This document shows, one piece after another, positions 1-10,824 of a stretch of 64,000 nt of DNA (its first letter is position 1; every line of letters starts with the position of its first letter). Source of the stretch: Gnetum montanum (Eukaryota > Streptophyta > Gnetopsida > Gnetales > Gnetaceae); NCBI GenBank assembly GCA_015680685.1, contig MNCI01022141.1, positions 111,877 through 175,876 of the forward strand. The letters are read 5' to 3'. Under the pieces are notes generated by a model. That model did not search any database. It saw only the letters and a list, made by a program, of their open reading frames with translations, and was not told the DNA's origin. The position numbers and the translations under genes are program-made.

Positions 1-396
1 CTTCCCATCGGACATAGGCTTCATTTCTTAGGAATTGATCATCCTAAATGCCCCATTTGTAAAGCGAATGACTCTTTTCAACATGTCTTTTGGGATTGCT
101 CATTCTCTCAATACATTTGGAAATGGTGTCAATCTCTCCAAGTCTTCCTTCCTAATCATTCTATTAGTTTTCCTCAATGTATCCTTCAAGATGATTGTGT
201 TAAGCATCACCTTCAAAAAGCCTAGAAAATCCTCTTATTTGAGATTATCTTCTTTATTTGGAAATGTCGCCTAGATGCTTGGTATCAAAACACAAACTAC
301 AATGAATTTGACTACAGTATAAAATGCTCTATTACTAGTATTGTTCAACTTCAATGTCGAGAACTAGGCTTTATGAATAATATTACCTTTTTCTAA
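1..396 (+). mobile_element. LINE (L1-type) ORF2 C-terminal remnant, zf-RVT domain
   Basis: Frame 1 from the first base reads as the zinc-binding domain that follows reverse transcriptase in plant L1-type LINEs. A CPIC pair is followed by a histidine and the conserved FWDC block with an IWKW motif. One internal TAG near position 223 interrupts the frame, which then resumes (an IWKCRLDAW-like segment) and stops near 396. The element enters from the left edge, so its RT and endonuclease lie outside the window. No poly-A tail or target duplication was found, so the 3' boundary is uncertain. It is inactive. Confidence 0.75.
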
Positions 397-849
397 ATGA
401 TTTCTCTTTGAATTAGTTGTATTGGTTTCCTTCTTCAACTGTCGTCGTGGGGGGTGCGATAAGCTTTTGTCTTGTTGCAGGTGACTGGGGTCATCTTGGG
501 GGTCATCTTGCAACATTAGGATCTGTTAAGGTTTTGGATTTAATTTTTCTTCTCAGCTTGTAGCTCACCTTAACAACACCCCCCCCCCAATTGCAAGAAT
601 TAGGTTAGAAAATAAGACACATAGAATTGCAAGGAAATTGCAGTCCTGCAACTGCGATGGTCCTGGCATCTTAAAATTTCCTTCTGCACCATCATCCTTG
701 AGGAGGCAGATATTTCCTTGATTCGTAGCCTCTAAAATAGAATCAGTTTTGGCGATGCACGCTGTCCTTCACACTCCACGCTGACGCTAAACTCAAGAGC
801 AGCTGTGCCTACGGAAATCCCAGTGCTGGCACTGCTGCTTCATGCATAA
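397..849. other. Non-coding spacer with a C-tract
   Basis: No convincing coding frame is visible here. The stretch holds a run of about ten C at 579-588, after a T-rich segment. From about 740 the base composition becomes less AT-rich, leading into the PPR pseudogene. Confidence 0.5.
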
Positions 850-1988
850 GACGGAAACGGAAACCATATACCAAAATTCTCAATCTCATTCTGCAAGCAA
901 ACCTGTATCACAGACAATAATCTCAGACAAGGCATAAGAGCCCTGCGCCACTGCCTCGTCAAGAAACGCTACGACTTCCCCATTTCCGTGCTCAACAATG
1001 TTGTTGACGTCTACGCGCAAATCGGCGACTTCCATGATTTGCAGATCTGCTCGACGAACTGCCACAATCGAACGTGGTCTCCCGGAACATGTTCATTTTC
1101 GGGCATGTGCGTCGCGGCTTGTTCAACGATGCCCTGCAAGTGTTTGCGGAACTGGCGAAATCCGGCTGCTGTTTCGACAGGTTCACTTTCTCCAGCATCC
1201 TGAGCGTATGCTCCAAGTTGAAGAATCTGCAGCTGGGCCGCCAGATCCACGCAAGAATCTGCGCTTGCGGAGTCCATGGTAGAATTAATCTGTTCGTTCA
1301 CAATGCCCTGATCGATATGTACGCCAAATGCGGCAAATTGCAGGATGCGCTGCATGTGTTCGACGGAATTCCTCCTAAGCTCAGAGACCAGGTATCTTGC
1401 AATTCCCTGCTCAACGCCTAAGTTCAGGTTTCAAGGCTAATCAGTTCACTTTTTCCAGTATTCTCGGAGCGTGTTCTTGTCTGGATTAGCTGGATTTGGG
1501 AAAGCAGGTGCACACCTATGTCATAAAGGGGAATTTTGAGGTAGATCAGTTTGTGGGCAGCTGTCTGATTCACATGTATAGTACTTTTGAAGCTGTGGAG
1601 GATGCTCGTAGGTGCTTCGATATAATGCCCGAATATGATATCGTGACATGGAGTAGCATTATTGCAGGGTATGCACAGAGCAATGATCATGATGAAGAAG
1701 AAGCAGTCAAGCTTTTTCTGATGATGCTTTTGGAAGGCTTGGTTCCTGACCGATTTACTTTGTCTGGTATTCTTAGTTTATGTGCTAAAACAGTATCGGA
1801 ATCACAGGGCAAACAGATCCATGAAACTTGAATCAGATCCCATTGTGTGGAGAAACTTGCTTGGTTTCTGTAGGAACCATGAAAATGTAAGCATTGCCAA
1901 ACGGTTAGCAGAACGCATAATTGAGCTAGCACCGGCGATGGCTGGGACCTCTGTCTTGCATTCAGATGTTTATACCTCCACTGGATAA
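850..1988 (+). pseudogene. PLS-type pentatricopeptide repeat (PPR) protein pseudogene
   Basis: PPR proteins bind organellar RNA and help edit or process it in chloroplasts and mitochondria. Four blocks in different frames are recognisable. Block 1 (850-1050) contains VLNNVVDVYAQIGDFHD. Block 2 (1050-1421) contains VVSRNMF, FTFSSILSVCSKL, LGRQIHARI and NALIDMYAKCGKL. Block 3 (1432-1831, one TAG at 1487) contains QFTFSSILGACSCL, GKQVHTYVIKG, IVTWSSIIAGYAQ and DRFTLSGILSLCAK. Block 4 (1834-1988) contains VWRNLLGFCRNHENV, matching the C-terminal E motif. There is a frameshift near 1050 and a loss of some tens of bases near 1421. Several repeats are also missing between 'GKQIHE' and the E motif at about 1830. 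The result is far shorter than the usual 500-800 residues. The coding blocks are less AT-rich than their surroundings. It is a degraded, internally deleted relic. Confidence 0.85.
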
Positions 1989-3509
1989 CATGAAGCAGCC
2001 AAAGTTTGAAGTTTGACGAAAGACTCTGGAACTGTAATGCAACCTGACTGTCAGAATGAAGTTAAAAACGGCTTACCCGCTGCATTGTGGTGAATCATAT
2101 GCCAATGCTAGTGAGTATTAAATTAATCTCTTTGGTTGTTATCAGAAGAATATTTTTGAGGGACAGTTTCGGTGAATCTCTTGATTGATGTCCATGTTTT
2201 TGTCTATGCTATTGTTGGATTTTAAGATAGAATACCAGTGACTGTATTGTACCATTTTGCCACTCGATTTCAAATTCTTTTTGGTTTTGCTGACACAGAG
2301 AATCAAAGATTATAATGTTGAGGCTAGTGCCTCTATCCAGTGTCAGCAGAGTTAATGGCATTTAGCTCAGTGGGTGAATGGTTTTTTTCTAACTTGAACA
2401 ACGTAAAGGGACGATATCTGCATTTCAAATGCTTGTCATTTTTATACCAATTTCTGAACTGACTCTTTTCTGCAAGCTTGAACTAATTGAGAGCGTTGCA
2501 GGTTGTTCTACTTGCTAAACTGTTCATAAAATAACCAATAGTATATGTACCCCAGGACATATACACAAAGCTTTCATTGAATGTAAGCAAGCAGAAGATA
2601 ATGGTGTGTCATATTAACATATCCATTGGAAATGAACCTGTGACTTGCAAACTACTTGACATTGGCATAACTTCTGTATTTGGATTATGTTTCTATCCGA
2701 TTTCTTTGTTTCATGAAATAAAACTGGTCGTTAGGGCTGTATTCTCAAATTTTGCTACTTGAGAAAAAGTTGATTTGTTGCTTTATTTATAAGCGCTATA
2801 TCGTTGTTATATATATGCAGAGTTGGCTAAAGACAAATAAATGATACCATCCTGTTTGATGATGAGGGTAGACTACAAAAAATAAGCACTGCGTGCAAGC
2901 CGTGTACATTTGGGTAGTATTTGACTGCAACCAATTAGGTAGTTATAAATTCATTATTGTTCTACATTCGCAAACAAATGGTTAAGCAAATTTGATGCAG
3001 ATATGCATAAACCTAGAGATTCATTTAACGGTGGATCCATACCAACTACCAATTGAATTTAGAAATAACATTGACACGGATGAACTGCCTTAATTTGGAG
3101 TTTGAAATTATATTTTTATTTATCAATTCATGGAATCTATATTTCCCAATCACTTTAGGCAAATATGCCCAAAGGCATTTCCAAATAACAAATCTTTTAT
3201 TTTAAGGCATCATTGTTTTTGCTAAGTTTTGCTGCCAAAATATAAGGGAAGTTTTTGCTTTTAACATGATTAGAGTGTAAGAGGTGGTACAATAGCTTAT
3301 CATACGAGGGCTTCCTATCATAAGCATTTTTTCAACTTATTGTCATGAAAAGAAACTTTATTAATTTCTAACTAATATTCCTTAACATATTATTTGTTGA
3401 TTCTCTTATTCCCAAAATATCACTGCTACATTTTGTGCAAAATTGTCAATCCCTTCTCCATGGTAGTGTTGATTTGAATTGGTTATTGGCCCTAATGATT
3501 TTTGTAATA
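1989..3509. other. AT-rich intergenic DNA
   Basis: No supported gene. A short tRNA A-box look-alike occurs near 2352 without a B box. The sequence runs without a visible boundary up to the target site of element A. Confidence 0.5.
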
Positions 3510-3514
3510 ACCAT
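3510..3514. repeat. Target-site duplication of element A (left copy, ACCAT)
   Basis: ACCAT directly precedes the 5' LTR and is repeated exactly after the 3' LTR at 13571-13575. This is the 5-bp duplication expected from a Ty3/gypsy integrase and it fixes both element ends. Confidence 0.92.
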
Positions 3515-3522
3515 CGATGGGA

Positions 3523-3615
3523 CGTGATATCGCATGGGCCACGATATTGCGTATGCGATATCGTGGTTGTCGCGATATCGTGTCCTCCCCTGCGATATCG
3601 CGTACGCGATATCGC
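3523..3615 (+). promoter_or_regulatory. U3 array of GATATC-centred palindromes
   Basis: Six GATAT(C/T) cores lie 15-21 bp apart, several of them inside longer CpG-rich palindromes such as GCGATATCGC. They sit just upstream of the TATA box of the LTR promoter. The 3' LTR has the same array with several CpGs changed. A role as binding sites for a dimeric transcription factor is inferred. Confidence 0.6.
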
Positions 3616-3631
3616 GGTGCACCATCATATC

Positions 3632-3639
3632 TATAAATA
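3632..3639 (+). promoter_or_regulatory. LTR TATA box (TATAAATA)
   Basis: TATAAATA is about 117 bp into the 5' LTR. It is conserved at 12872-12879 in the 3' LTR, in element B (minus strand, 18769-18776) and in element C (40532-40539). Confidence 0.75.
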
Positions 3640-4172
3640 AGAAGTAGTTCTCCCTTATTTCCTCATCCTAGGCTAGATAGTAGGGAAACTCTGGTAGATT
3701 GATCACTCCAGAGATAGAATATTTTCCATGTGTCTGCAGTAGGAGTTCCAAAGTGAACGGATTTTTATTCAAGCAAACATTGTACCTAAACACAAGTTTG
3801 TGTTCGGCAATAAAGACAAGCTTCGTGGATAAACCTTGCAATGCATGGAATAGGATTTTGTTACTGTTATTTATTGCTGTTATTTATTACTTGTTAGTTA
3901 CTGTTTTCCTTCTCAACCCTTTTCTCCTAGTTAAGTGCCTTAGTACGACCAGTTCAAGCACGTGCGTTACGCGTGGGATCCCAGCAACAATTAGCGTTTG
4001 GTAACCACGATTGCATCGGTTCAGGGTGTGTACGGTAAGGGGGAACGGGTGCTGACGCTAGTAATTTAGACTTAGTTCATTAGTTAGAGTTAGTAATTAG
4101 TTTCGCAACCCTTCACCTTGTTAACATAGGAGACATAAAACATAAAAAGCATAAAAATCATATACCTCGGAC

Positions 4173-4277
4173 TTATTTAACCAATATTATAAGTAATGTA
4201 CTTCATCAAATATTGCACCCACCTACTCCATTTTTCTTCTTTTTGGGGTCCGAAACCCTCCCCCCCTTATTTAACCA
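4173..4277. repeat. 83-bp insertion with 11-bp direct duplications inside the 5' LTR
   Basis: TTATTTAACCA occurs at 4173-4183 and again at 4267-4277, with 83 bp between them (4184-4266). The 3' LTR of A and the left LTR of B have only one copy of the duplicated site and lack the intervening sequence. The insert is AT-rich at its left end and finishes in a run of C. It entered after element A had integrated. Confidence 0.75.
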
Positions 4278-4438
4278 TACACTATGACAATTACAAGTAA
4301 GTCTAGGAAGATAACGAATAATTAACCCTAAGTGTTCCATGGGGCATGTAGGCACTTAGTCTACGGAGTTCGACCGGATCACACGTGCTATGCTCGTATT
4401 CGTATGGTTGAGTGTAGGGATATCTCGCTACTCATCAT

Positions 4439-4455
4439 TGGCGCCGTTGCCGGGG
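4439..4455 (+). promoter_or_regulatory. Primer binding site, complementary to tRNA-Asp
   Basis: TGGCGCCGTTGCCGGGG is the complement of the 3' end of plant tRNA-Asp(GTC) including CCA. It begins two bases after the LTR end. First-strand synthesis would start here. The same site is decayed in B (27129-27145) and C (33193-33209). Confidence 0.9.
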
Positions 4456-4578
4456 ACTAAGTGTTTGTGCGCTGAATAAAACATAGGATATCACTCACAT
4501 CGTTGGGAGCCTAAACGAACCTTCGGGTTAATTAACAGAAAAATTTTATAATGGTAATTAGCACACCGATAAATAACA

Positions 4579-7111
4579 ATGTCTTCTTCTAACAAAAGCA
4601 ACTCACCGCCTAGGGATAATACATGAAATAGTCGGCAATCAAAAACACATAACCGAAATCAGCCAAGTCCTCAACAATACCGAATAGTCTATACTCATCC
4701 CAATGAGTATATTCCAGACTTTACCTTTATCCTCCATCAAGACGAACAACTGCGATGGAGAGATTTGCAAGGTAACATCGTGTTACCTCCAGATCGATCA
4801 GTCCCTAACATGCTCTTCCGTGCTTTGGCACAGATTAGCATAACAAAACTGTATGCTGAATATGTTGCGGAAGACTTTGACATGAGGGATTATCATCCCA
4901 CAGAAGCACAACATATCAGGGACTTAAGGCAGGAGAGCCAACAGACACTGTTGAAGGACAAAGCCCCGCATGTCCTTAGCGAAATAGGAGATGATGAACC
5001 TATTATAACGGGTTCTCTAACAAATGATGTTCCCCCTCCTAACGATGGTGAGGAGATAAGGCATCAAAACCTATGATCAACGATACATAATACTGGTTCT
5101 GATCCCCGTGAACGCCAACTGTTCACAGAGGAAACAATAACTCATGCTAAGGACGGGCACTTAGATCGTCATCACGATCGGGGTCGTAGCAGCCAAAGAG
5201 AAAATAAGAAGCATCGTCATGGCGATGATTTTTCTTTTTCTTCCCCTTCATCTCATCACTCACCCTCTCCTTCTACATCTGAACGTAGCCACCATGAACA
5301 TAACGGTGAGGATAGAGGTAAACAAAACGAGAAACCTCGACGAGAAAGTCGAGAGAGAGGACAAGGGCATGATCGAAGGGAAAGTAGGGAACAACGAAGA
5401 CATCATAGGCGTCATGAAAGAGATGATCATGACGAGCCCCTACTTGCAACCCAAAGTATGTTTGACATAACGAAGGCAGTAAAAATTCCAACAAGGCACC
5501 AAAAGGATAGTCGGATCAAACGCTTAGACATGAACAATATCCCACGCTTTGAAGGGGGATACAACTCAGATCTGCAACATCATTTACAAGCATTCCATGA
5601 TGCCTGCACCTTGCAAAACATAGAAAACGAGTGGCTAAAACTTAAGTTGTTTCCCAGGACACTCACTAAAGAAGTAGAGAGTTGGTATTGATCCTTAGAA
5701 CCGGAAACTATCAGGAGGTGAAGTACGATGTTAGAACTCTTCAACGATAAGTATCAAACGTACTCTAGAGTGTCTAATTTGCATAAGCAGATCCAAGGAT
5801 GAAAGCAAGGTACTCATGAACCCTTGGATGTTGCCATGGCCCTCTACTACACATTGTTACATCGTTGCCCGGGCCATGGATACGCTCAGCGGGATCAACT
5901 TCGCCACATCATGGATGGGCTAAGGCATGAAACTAGAATAACCCTTGGGACTTATGCCCAATGGAGACTATCAGAACTTAGAGCCCATGAAGTACATTGC
6001 TTGTTGGAACAGGTAGCAAAAGAAGAAGGTGAGCTACGAAAAAGGGAAACTGCGGACGAATACAACCGTGATTCCTCCCTTCGAAAGAAGGGAGTGAGAT
6101 TCTGTGATGAGGAGGATGAGTCACCACTCAAAGAGTTGGTGAATAGAAAAACCTTGCCGATCCAGAAACTAACAACAGAAGTATTGGCTAAGATGGATCA
6201 ATTGTGGGATTGCTTAGAGTCCGGATTTAATAGTGTCTTGAAAATTGTAGAAGAGTCTAAGGAAGAATGAAGTAGTGACAAAGGTAAGACAAAGCGGAGA
6301 GATTCAGGCCCTGCACATAACAAGGGTAAGGGAAAAATTACTATCTCCGATGAGGCTATGGATTCAGAAACAGATGATGACGGTGGATGTGAGATATGCC
6401 AATATGATCATCCTAAGGGATGTTGTCCAATTATCTCACATCTACAGGAGTCTGGGGTGTATGCACTTAATCCGAGACTTAACCAACGACAAACACCCCA
6501 AAGGTTACCTTATCGTCAAGGTAACCCAAGGCAATTCCACCAACCATTAACGTACTATCCAAGTGGAACTCCACCACAACCCATCGGACAACATTAGTAG
6601 TGGCAATACCCACAGTTATGGGGAATGCCACCGCCAACACAACAGTATCCTTACCGGCAGCCTGATCCTTATGGTTATTATGTGTAGTAGCCGGTTTCTC
6701 CAGGTAACTCTATGGATCACATAAACCCTCCACGTTACTACCAAGTTCAGGAGTATTTTAGAACTCCTTCTCCTCCGAGAAATGCTCCATACCCACACTA
6801 TCCTCCAAATCCGTCTGCATCTCTTACGTCAGTAGCTCCACCACCAACCGCTCCAACAAGGCCTAGAGTAATTCTCACTCAACTGCAACAATCTGACACC
6901 ACGAGGGCTTCCAATCCTCAATTCTCAGTTGGTCCTAACAATCACATGCCAAAAAGATCCTTCTTTAGGACCAACAATCCAACCAAGCCCTCGCTTTCCC
7001 AAGCGGTTGAACACCTAAACACCTCCATACCAAATAAGGTTTCGAGAAACCCTTCAACCGAGAAATTGAGGCCAATGCATACAGTTATGTTAACACATAC
7101 TGTTACTGATT
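4579..7111 (+). pseudogene. gag: gag region of element A (capsid/nucleocapsid)
   Basis: Gag packages the element RNA. The start ATG at 4579 is followed by a poly-Ser/Asn stretch. In order come an N-terminal conserved segment (PDRSVPNMLFRAL), and an Arg/His/Glu/Ser-rich linker at about 5100-5450. The capsid (Retrotrans_gag) domain at about 5530-5900 contains MNNIPRFEGGY, LFPRTL and MLELFNDKYQTYS. The zinc knuckle at about 6391-6430 is CEICQYDHPKGCC (CX2CX3HX4C). A Pro/Tyr/Gln-rich tail follows. In-frame stops occur at about 4624, 5074, 5689, 5719, 5800, 6268, 6595, 6598, 6686 and 7111. The TGA at 6268 and the TAG at 6598 recur in related elements. The frame itself is unshifted throughout. Confidence 0.85.
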
Positions 7112-7114
7112 AGA

Positions 7115-7580
7115 TCAAGGTAGGCCACCTTCCTAAGAAATTCTCTGATCCGGGAAGCCCCCTGATTTATCTCCAAGTCGCTAGGAATGAACCTCATAAG
7201 GTTCTTCTTGACTCAGGCTCTGGGGTCAACTTAATTTCGCAAGAATTGTATAAGACCTGGAACCTACCTCCACTCAAGAAGAGCAATATTCGCTTAGAGC
7301 TGGCTGACTAGTCTATCACTGTTCCTTTGGGACAGGTTGAAGACATTGTCACCACTGTAGGTGGTTGGTCATATCCAGCTGATTTCCTGGTGATCCAAAT
7401 AAACAATGACAAAGGGGACTTCCCGATAATAATGGGAAGGGCATGGCTGAGCACAATAGATGCGTGCCTAGGAATTCGTAATCTTTCCCTAGAAATATCT
7501 AAGAAAAATACCTTTGGAAAGATTGAGAAGAAGAAGGTTCCGTGCATTGCATATAGTGACACAGGGTGCCATTGTGTGTA
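7115..7580 (+). pseudogene. Retropepsin (protease) domain of element A
   Basis: The aspartic protease would cut the Gag-Pol polyprotein. The active-site motif LLDSGSG is intact near 7205-7230, and the second conserved block IIMGRAWL lies near 7425. A TAG interrupts at 7309 and another ends the block at 7579. The latter is shared with element B, whereas element C has CAG there. The frame is the same as gag, so this family appears to encode one Gag-Pol polyprotein. A linker of about 170 codons with several stops (7675, 7690, 7867, 8020, 8056, 8113) leads to RT. Confidence 0.82.
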
Positions 7581-8115
7581 GAAATCATGGGTAATGCGGA
7601 GTTTAACATTGCCTGCATGCAATCAGTGTGCACAAGACATCAACATACAAAAGTGCCTATATGCAGCAGCCACATAACAAGAAAACACCTAGTGGCTGAT
7701 TGTTGACCAAGGGAACGATTCAACAACATGCACGGAACTGACTGAGGGGATAACGAGCACTTACATTGAAAGCATGGATGCACTTGAGCAGGTCCGTAGC
7801 CAACTTCCAACCCTTAACCATGAAAGCATTAACTGGGGAAAGTTGGAGATTCCTAAGAAGTTTAAATAAGAGCCCCTAGATTTGAAATCGTTGCCTACCG
7901 GTTTGGAATACATGATCCTTAAAAACAGAAAACCGGTAATCATCAACGCAAAGCTTGCCCCCATGCAAAAAGAGAGTTTGCTAAAGGTGATAAATAAGTG
8001 GTCAACAGCCTTTGCCTGGTGATACCCTGAACTAACCGGAATAGACCCTAGAATATGCTAGCATAGGATTTACATAGACCCCTCCATGAAGCCTCGCAAA
8101 CAACTGCAGAGGTGA

Positions 8116-9000
8116 TTGAACCCGAAGTTAAAACAAATAGTAAAAGAGGAGATAGAGCAACTTCTCAAGGCTGGGTTCATTTGCCCCATTGCTGATAGCG
8201 AATGGGTTAGCCCTCTTGTAGTCGTACCAAAGAAAGGAGGCAAATGGAGGGTGTGTATAGACTTTAGGCTATTGAATATGGCAACCTTCAAAGATCACTT
8301 TCCATTGCCATTTGTTAACCAAGTCTTAGACACGATAGTAGAGCATCGCTACTATAGTTTTCTGGATGGGTATAGTGGGTACAACCAAATACGAATCGCA
8401 CTAGAAGACCAAGCCAAAACAACGTTCACTAGTCCTTGGGGAACGTTTACATATAAAAAAATGCCTTTTGGCTTGTGCAATGCTCTTGCTACATTTCAAC
8501 GATTAGTTCTAAACATCTTTCACCAAAAAATAGGTAACAGAGTAGAAGTCTTTATGGATGACTTCTCCACTTACGGGACGAGCTTTGATCGAGCCTTTGA
8601 CTGGTTGGAGCAAGTATTGAAACGATGTGTTGAAACCAGCCTAAAGCTCAACTGGCAAAAGAGCCATTTGATGGTTTAAGAGGGCGTAGTACTAGGACAC
8701 AAAGTTTCACAATTAGGAATAGAGGTGGATCGGGAAAAAATTAAAGTCATCCAAGGAATTACCCAACAACTAGAAACTGTCAAAGATGTCCGGTCATTCC
8801 TTGGACACATTGGCTACTATAGGAGATTTATCGAGAACTTCTCTAAAATTGCCAAGCCGTTGGTGGAATTAACGAAAAAAGATGCACCATTTGAATGGAC
8901 TAGGGAATGTGAACGAGCATTCCAAACTCTTAAACAGAGGCTTGTAGAAACTCCCATTCTACAAGCCCCTGACTGGTCCAGGCCGTTCCACATCATGACC
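8116..9000 (+). pseudogene. Reverse transcriptase domain of element A
   Basis: RT copies the element RNA into DNA. In order, the domain shows WVSPLVVVPKKGGKWRVCID, FLDGYSGYNQI, FTSPWGTFTYKKMPFGLCNA and the catalytic box FMDDFSTYG near 8553, the Athila form of YXDD. The connection segment follows (FLGHIGYYRRFIENFSKIAKPL near 8800). The block 8116-8679 is open, then a TAA at 8677 and an unshifted continuation to 9057. Apart from the stop, the motifs look intact, so this is the best-preserved RT in the window. Confidence 0.88.
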
Positions 9001-9495
9001 AATGCATCTACTTACGTCTTAGGAGCTGTACTGACACAATTAGATGAACAAAAATGACCTTATGATATTCATTGTACGAGTAAGAGTATCACCGGTGCAC
9101 AACTCAACTACACGACTATAGAAAAGGAATTAATGGCTGTAGTGTTTGCACTAGACAAATTTAGGCACTATGTATTGGGCTACAAAGTATATATCCATAC
9201 GGATCATAGTGTAATTAGGTTCCTTATGAATAAACCAACGGTTAGCCCACGTATCATACGTTGGTTAGTAATTCTTCAGGAGTTCGATTTAACAATCGTA
9301 GATCGCAAAGGCATCGAGAATGTAGTCACAGATCACTTATCTCGGTTGCATTGGGACAACAAAGAGGATGAATATGTTGTATCTGACCATTTTTCTGATG
9401 AAACCCTCTTTGCCGGTGTAGTAAATGATCAACCCACAGAAATAAATTGGTATAGTGACATTCTTACTTATCTCATTTCCCAACAAACACCATAG
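9001..9495 (+). pseudogene. RNase H domain of element A
   Basis: RNase H removes the RNA template during reverse transcription. The segment has LGAVLTQ, then YTTIEKELMAVVFALDKFRHYVLG and the TDHS motif. The first catalytic aspartate is changed to Asn (MTNAS instead of the IDAS seen in element B). A TGA at 9055 replaces a codon that is sense in B. A TAG at 9493 ends the frame. Element B has the opposite lesion: first Asp kept, TDHS changed to TNHS. Confidence 0.82.
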
Positions 9496-10690
9496 GGGTT
9501 GGACTTTAGGAAAAAACAACAGTTTCTTCACAAAACCAAGTACTTCATGGAAATTAAAGGACAACTCTATAAAGTCTATCCTAATGGCTTGGTTCGATGG
9601 TATGTACCCGATAAAGATCAATTAAAAGTTCTCCAAGATACTCATGAGGGACCCTGTGGGGGTCATTATGCTGGGAGACGAACGACTACCAAGGTCCTGC
9701 TTGCAGGATATTATTGGCCAACTCTATTTTGGGATGCCCATCATTTTGCCCAATCCTATGAATGGTGTCAACGAGATGGTGGAATGACTGAATGGAGGGT
9801 CCGCAACAATGGATTCAACCTTTAGAACCCTTTGATATATGGGGAATAGATTTTATGGGGTCGATTACACCGATGTCCAACGAAAAAGCATATATCATCG
9901 TTGCTGTTGATTACTTAACCAAATGGGCTGAAGCAGCTGTAATAACAGACTACACATCATCTACAGCTGCACGATTTGTACAACAACAAATTGTTAACAG
10001 GTTTGGTGTACTGCATGCACTCATTTCTGATAATGGAACATATTTTACAGGTGCAACCTTTCACAAACTGATGCAATGCTTAGGGGTTGAGCATAAATTG
10101 ACCACAACTTACCACCCCCAAGCTATTAGCTAAGTCGAGGTTACCAATAGGGAGATTACAAGAATATTAACACAAACGATTAGCAAATTTAGGCGAGACT
10201 GGAGCACGAAACTGAACGACACTCTCTGGGCATACCGCTCCACTTGGAAGCTTCCTACAGGCTATTCTCCCTATGAGTTAGTGTACGGGAAACTACCAAA
10301 TCTCCCCATACAGAATGAGCTCCATAAACTATCTATGGCTTGCGAACTTCATCTGGATCTTGACCTAGCATAAAAACAATGGTTAGCAACTCTAAACGTG
10401 TTAGACGAGAATAGATTGGTTGCACTATCATTAAATGAGTTGCACAAGGCACATAGTAAACAACGTCATGACTTAAAGGATCTGAAGATTTAGGTACCAA
10501 TTAGGAGACAAGGTCCTTTACTGGAATCCCACGCAAGTACCACAATGTAAAAAGTTTCAAACCTTGTGGGAAGGACCTTATATTATTCATACAACCTTCC
10601 CCTCTGGAGCCATGATGATATACAAGCCTCACAGCCCAGATAAAAGGTTATTGGTTAATGTACAACAAACAAAACCTTTCCATGAGCCGA
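9496..10690 (+). pseudogene. Integrase domain of element A
   Basis: Integrase inserts the DNA copy. The zinc-finger region near 9640-9775 has HEGPCGGHYAG, but its CX2C pair is SYEWC, so the first Cys is lost. Near 9788 a 4-nt deletion relative to element B shifts the frame. The catalytic core follows in frame 3 with [18 protein letters not shown] and the second Asp in [12 protein letters not shown] disrupts the segment before VEVTNREI, which holds the Glu. YSPYELVYGKLP marks the C-terminal side. A second shift near 10480 returns to frame 1 (TLWEGPYIIHTTFPSGAM, 10564 onward). No chromodomain follows. Confidence 0.85.
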
Positions 10691-10763
10691 AAACTACCAG
10701 TACGAATTACACCTCTACCAGCGGACAACCTCGCTCTTTATTTCGGATCTCTCCCTTGCACTT

Positions 10764-10781
10764 CAGTCATGGGGGAGATGG
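10764..10781 (+). promoter_or_regulatory. Polypurine-like motif after pol
   Basis: CAGTCATGGGGGAGATGG follows the end of pol. The same core AGTCATGGGGG occurs at 12168-12178 and, degraded, before the 3' LTR. It is conserved at the equivalent place in B (20802-20818, minus) and C (38331-38350). It may prime plus-strand DNA internally. Confidence 0.45.
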
Positions 10782-10824
10782 TCACCTTGCTAACCATTGG
10801 AGGCCCTCAGTTCTTTGTAGTTTT

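Larger units (their letters stand above)
3515..4437 (+). repeat. 5' LTR of element A
   Basis: The LTR is 923 bp. It starts CGATGGG (TGATGGG with the first T changed) and ends CTCATCA directly before the primer site. It is longer than the 847-bp 3' LTR mainly because of an 83-bp insertion flanked by an 11-bp duplication (4173-4277). U3 carries the GATATC palindromes and a TATA box. Confidence 0.92.

Noticed and set aside
988-1282. Several overlapping open frames on both strands in the PPR block
   Set aside because: Only the frames carrying PPR motifs are retained; the others are shadows.
2340-2375. TAGCTCAGTGGG, a tRNA A-box look-alike
   Set aside because: No B box (GGTTCGANTCC) at the right distance and no cloverleaf; treated as coincidence.
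3523-3615. Regularly spaced palindromes as a CRISPR-like array
   Set aside because: Units are short palindromes without unique spacers and lie in an LTR promoter of a plant retrotransposon.
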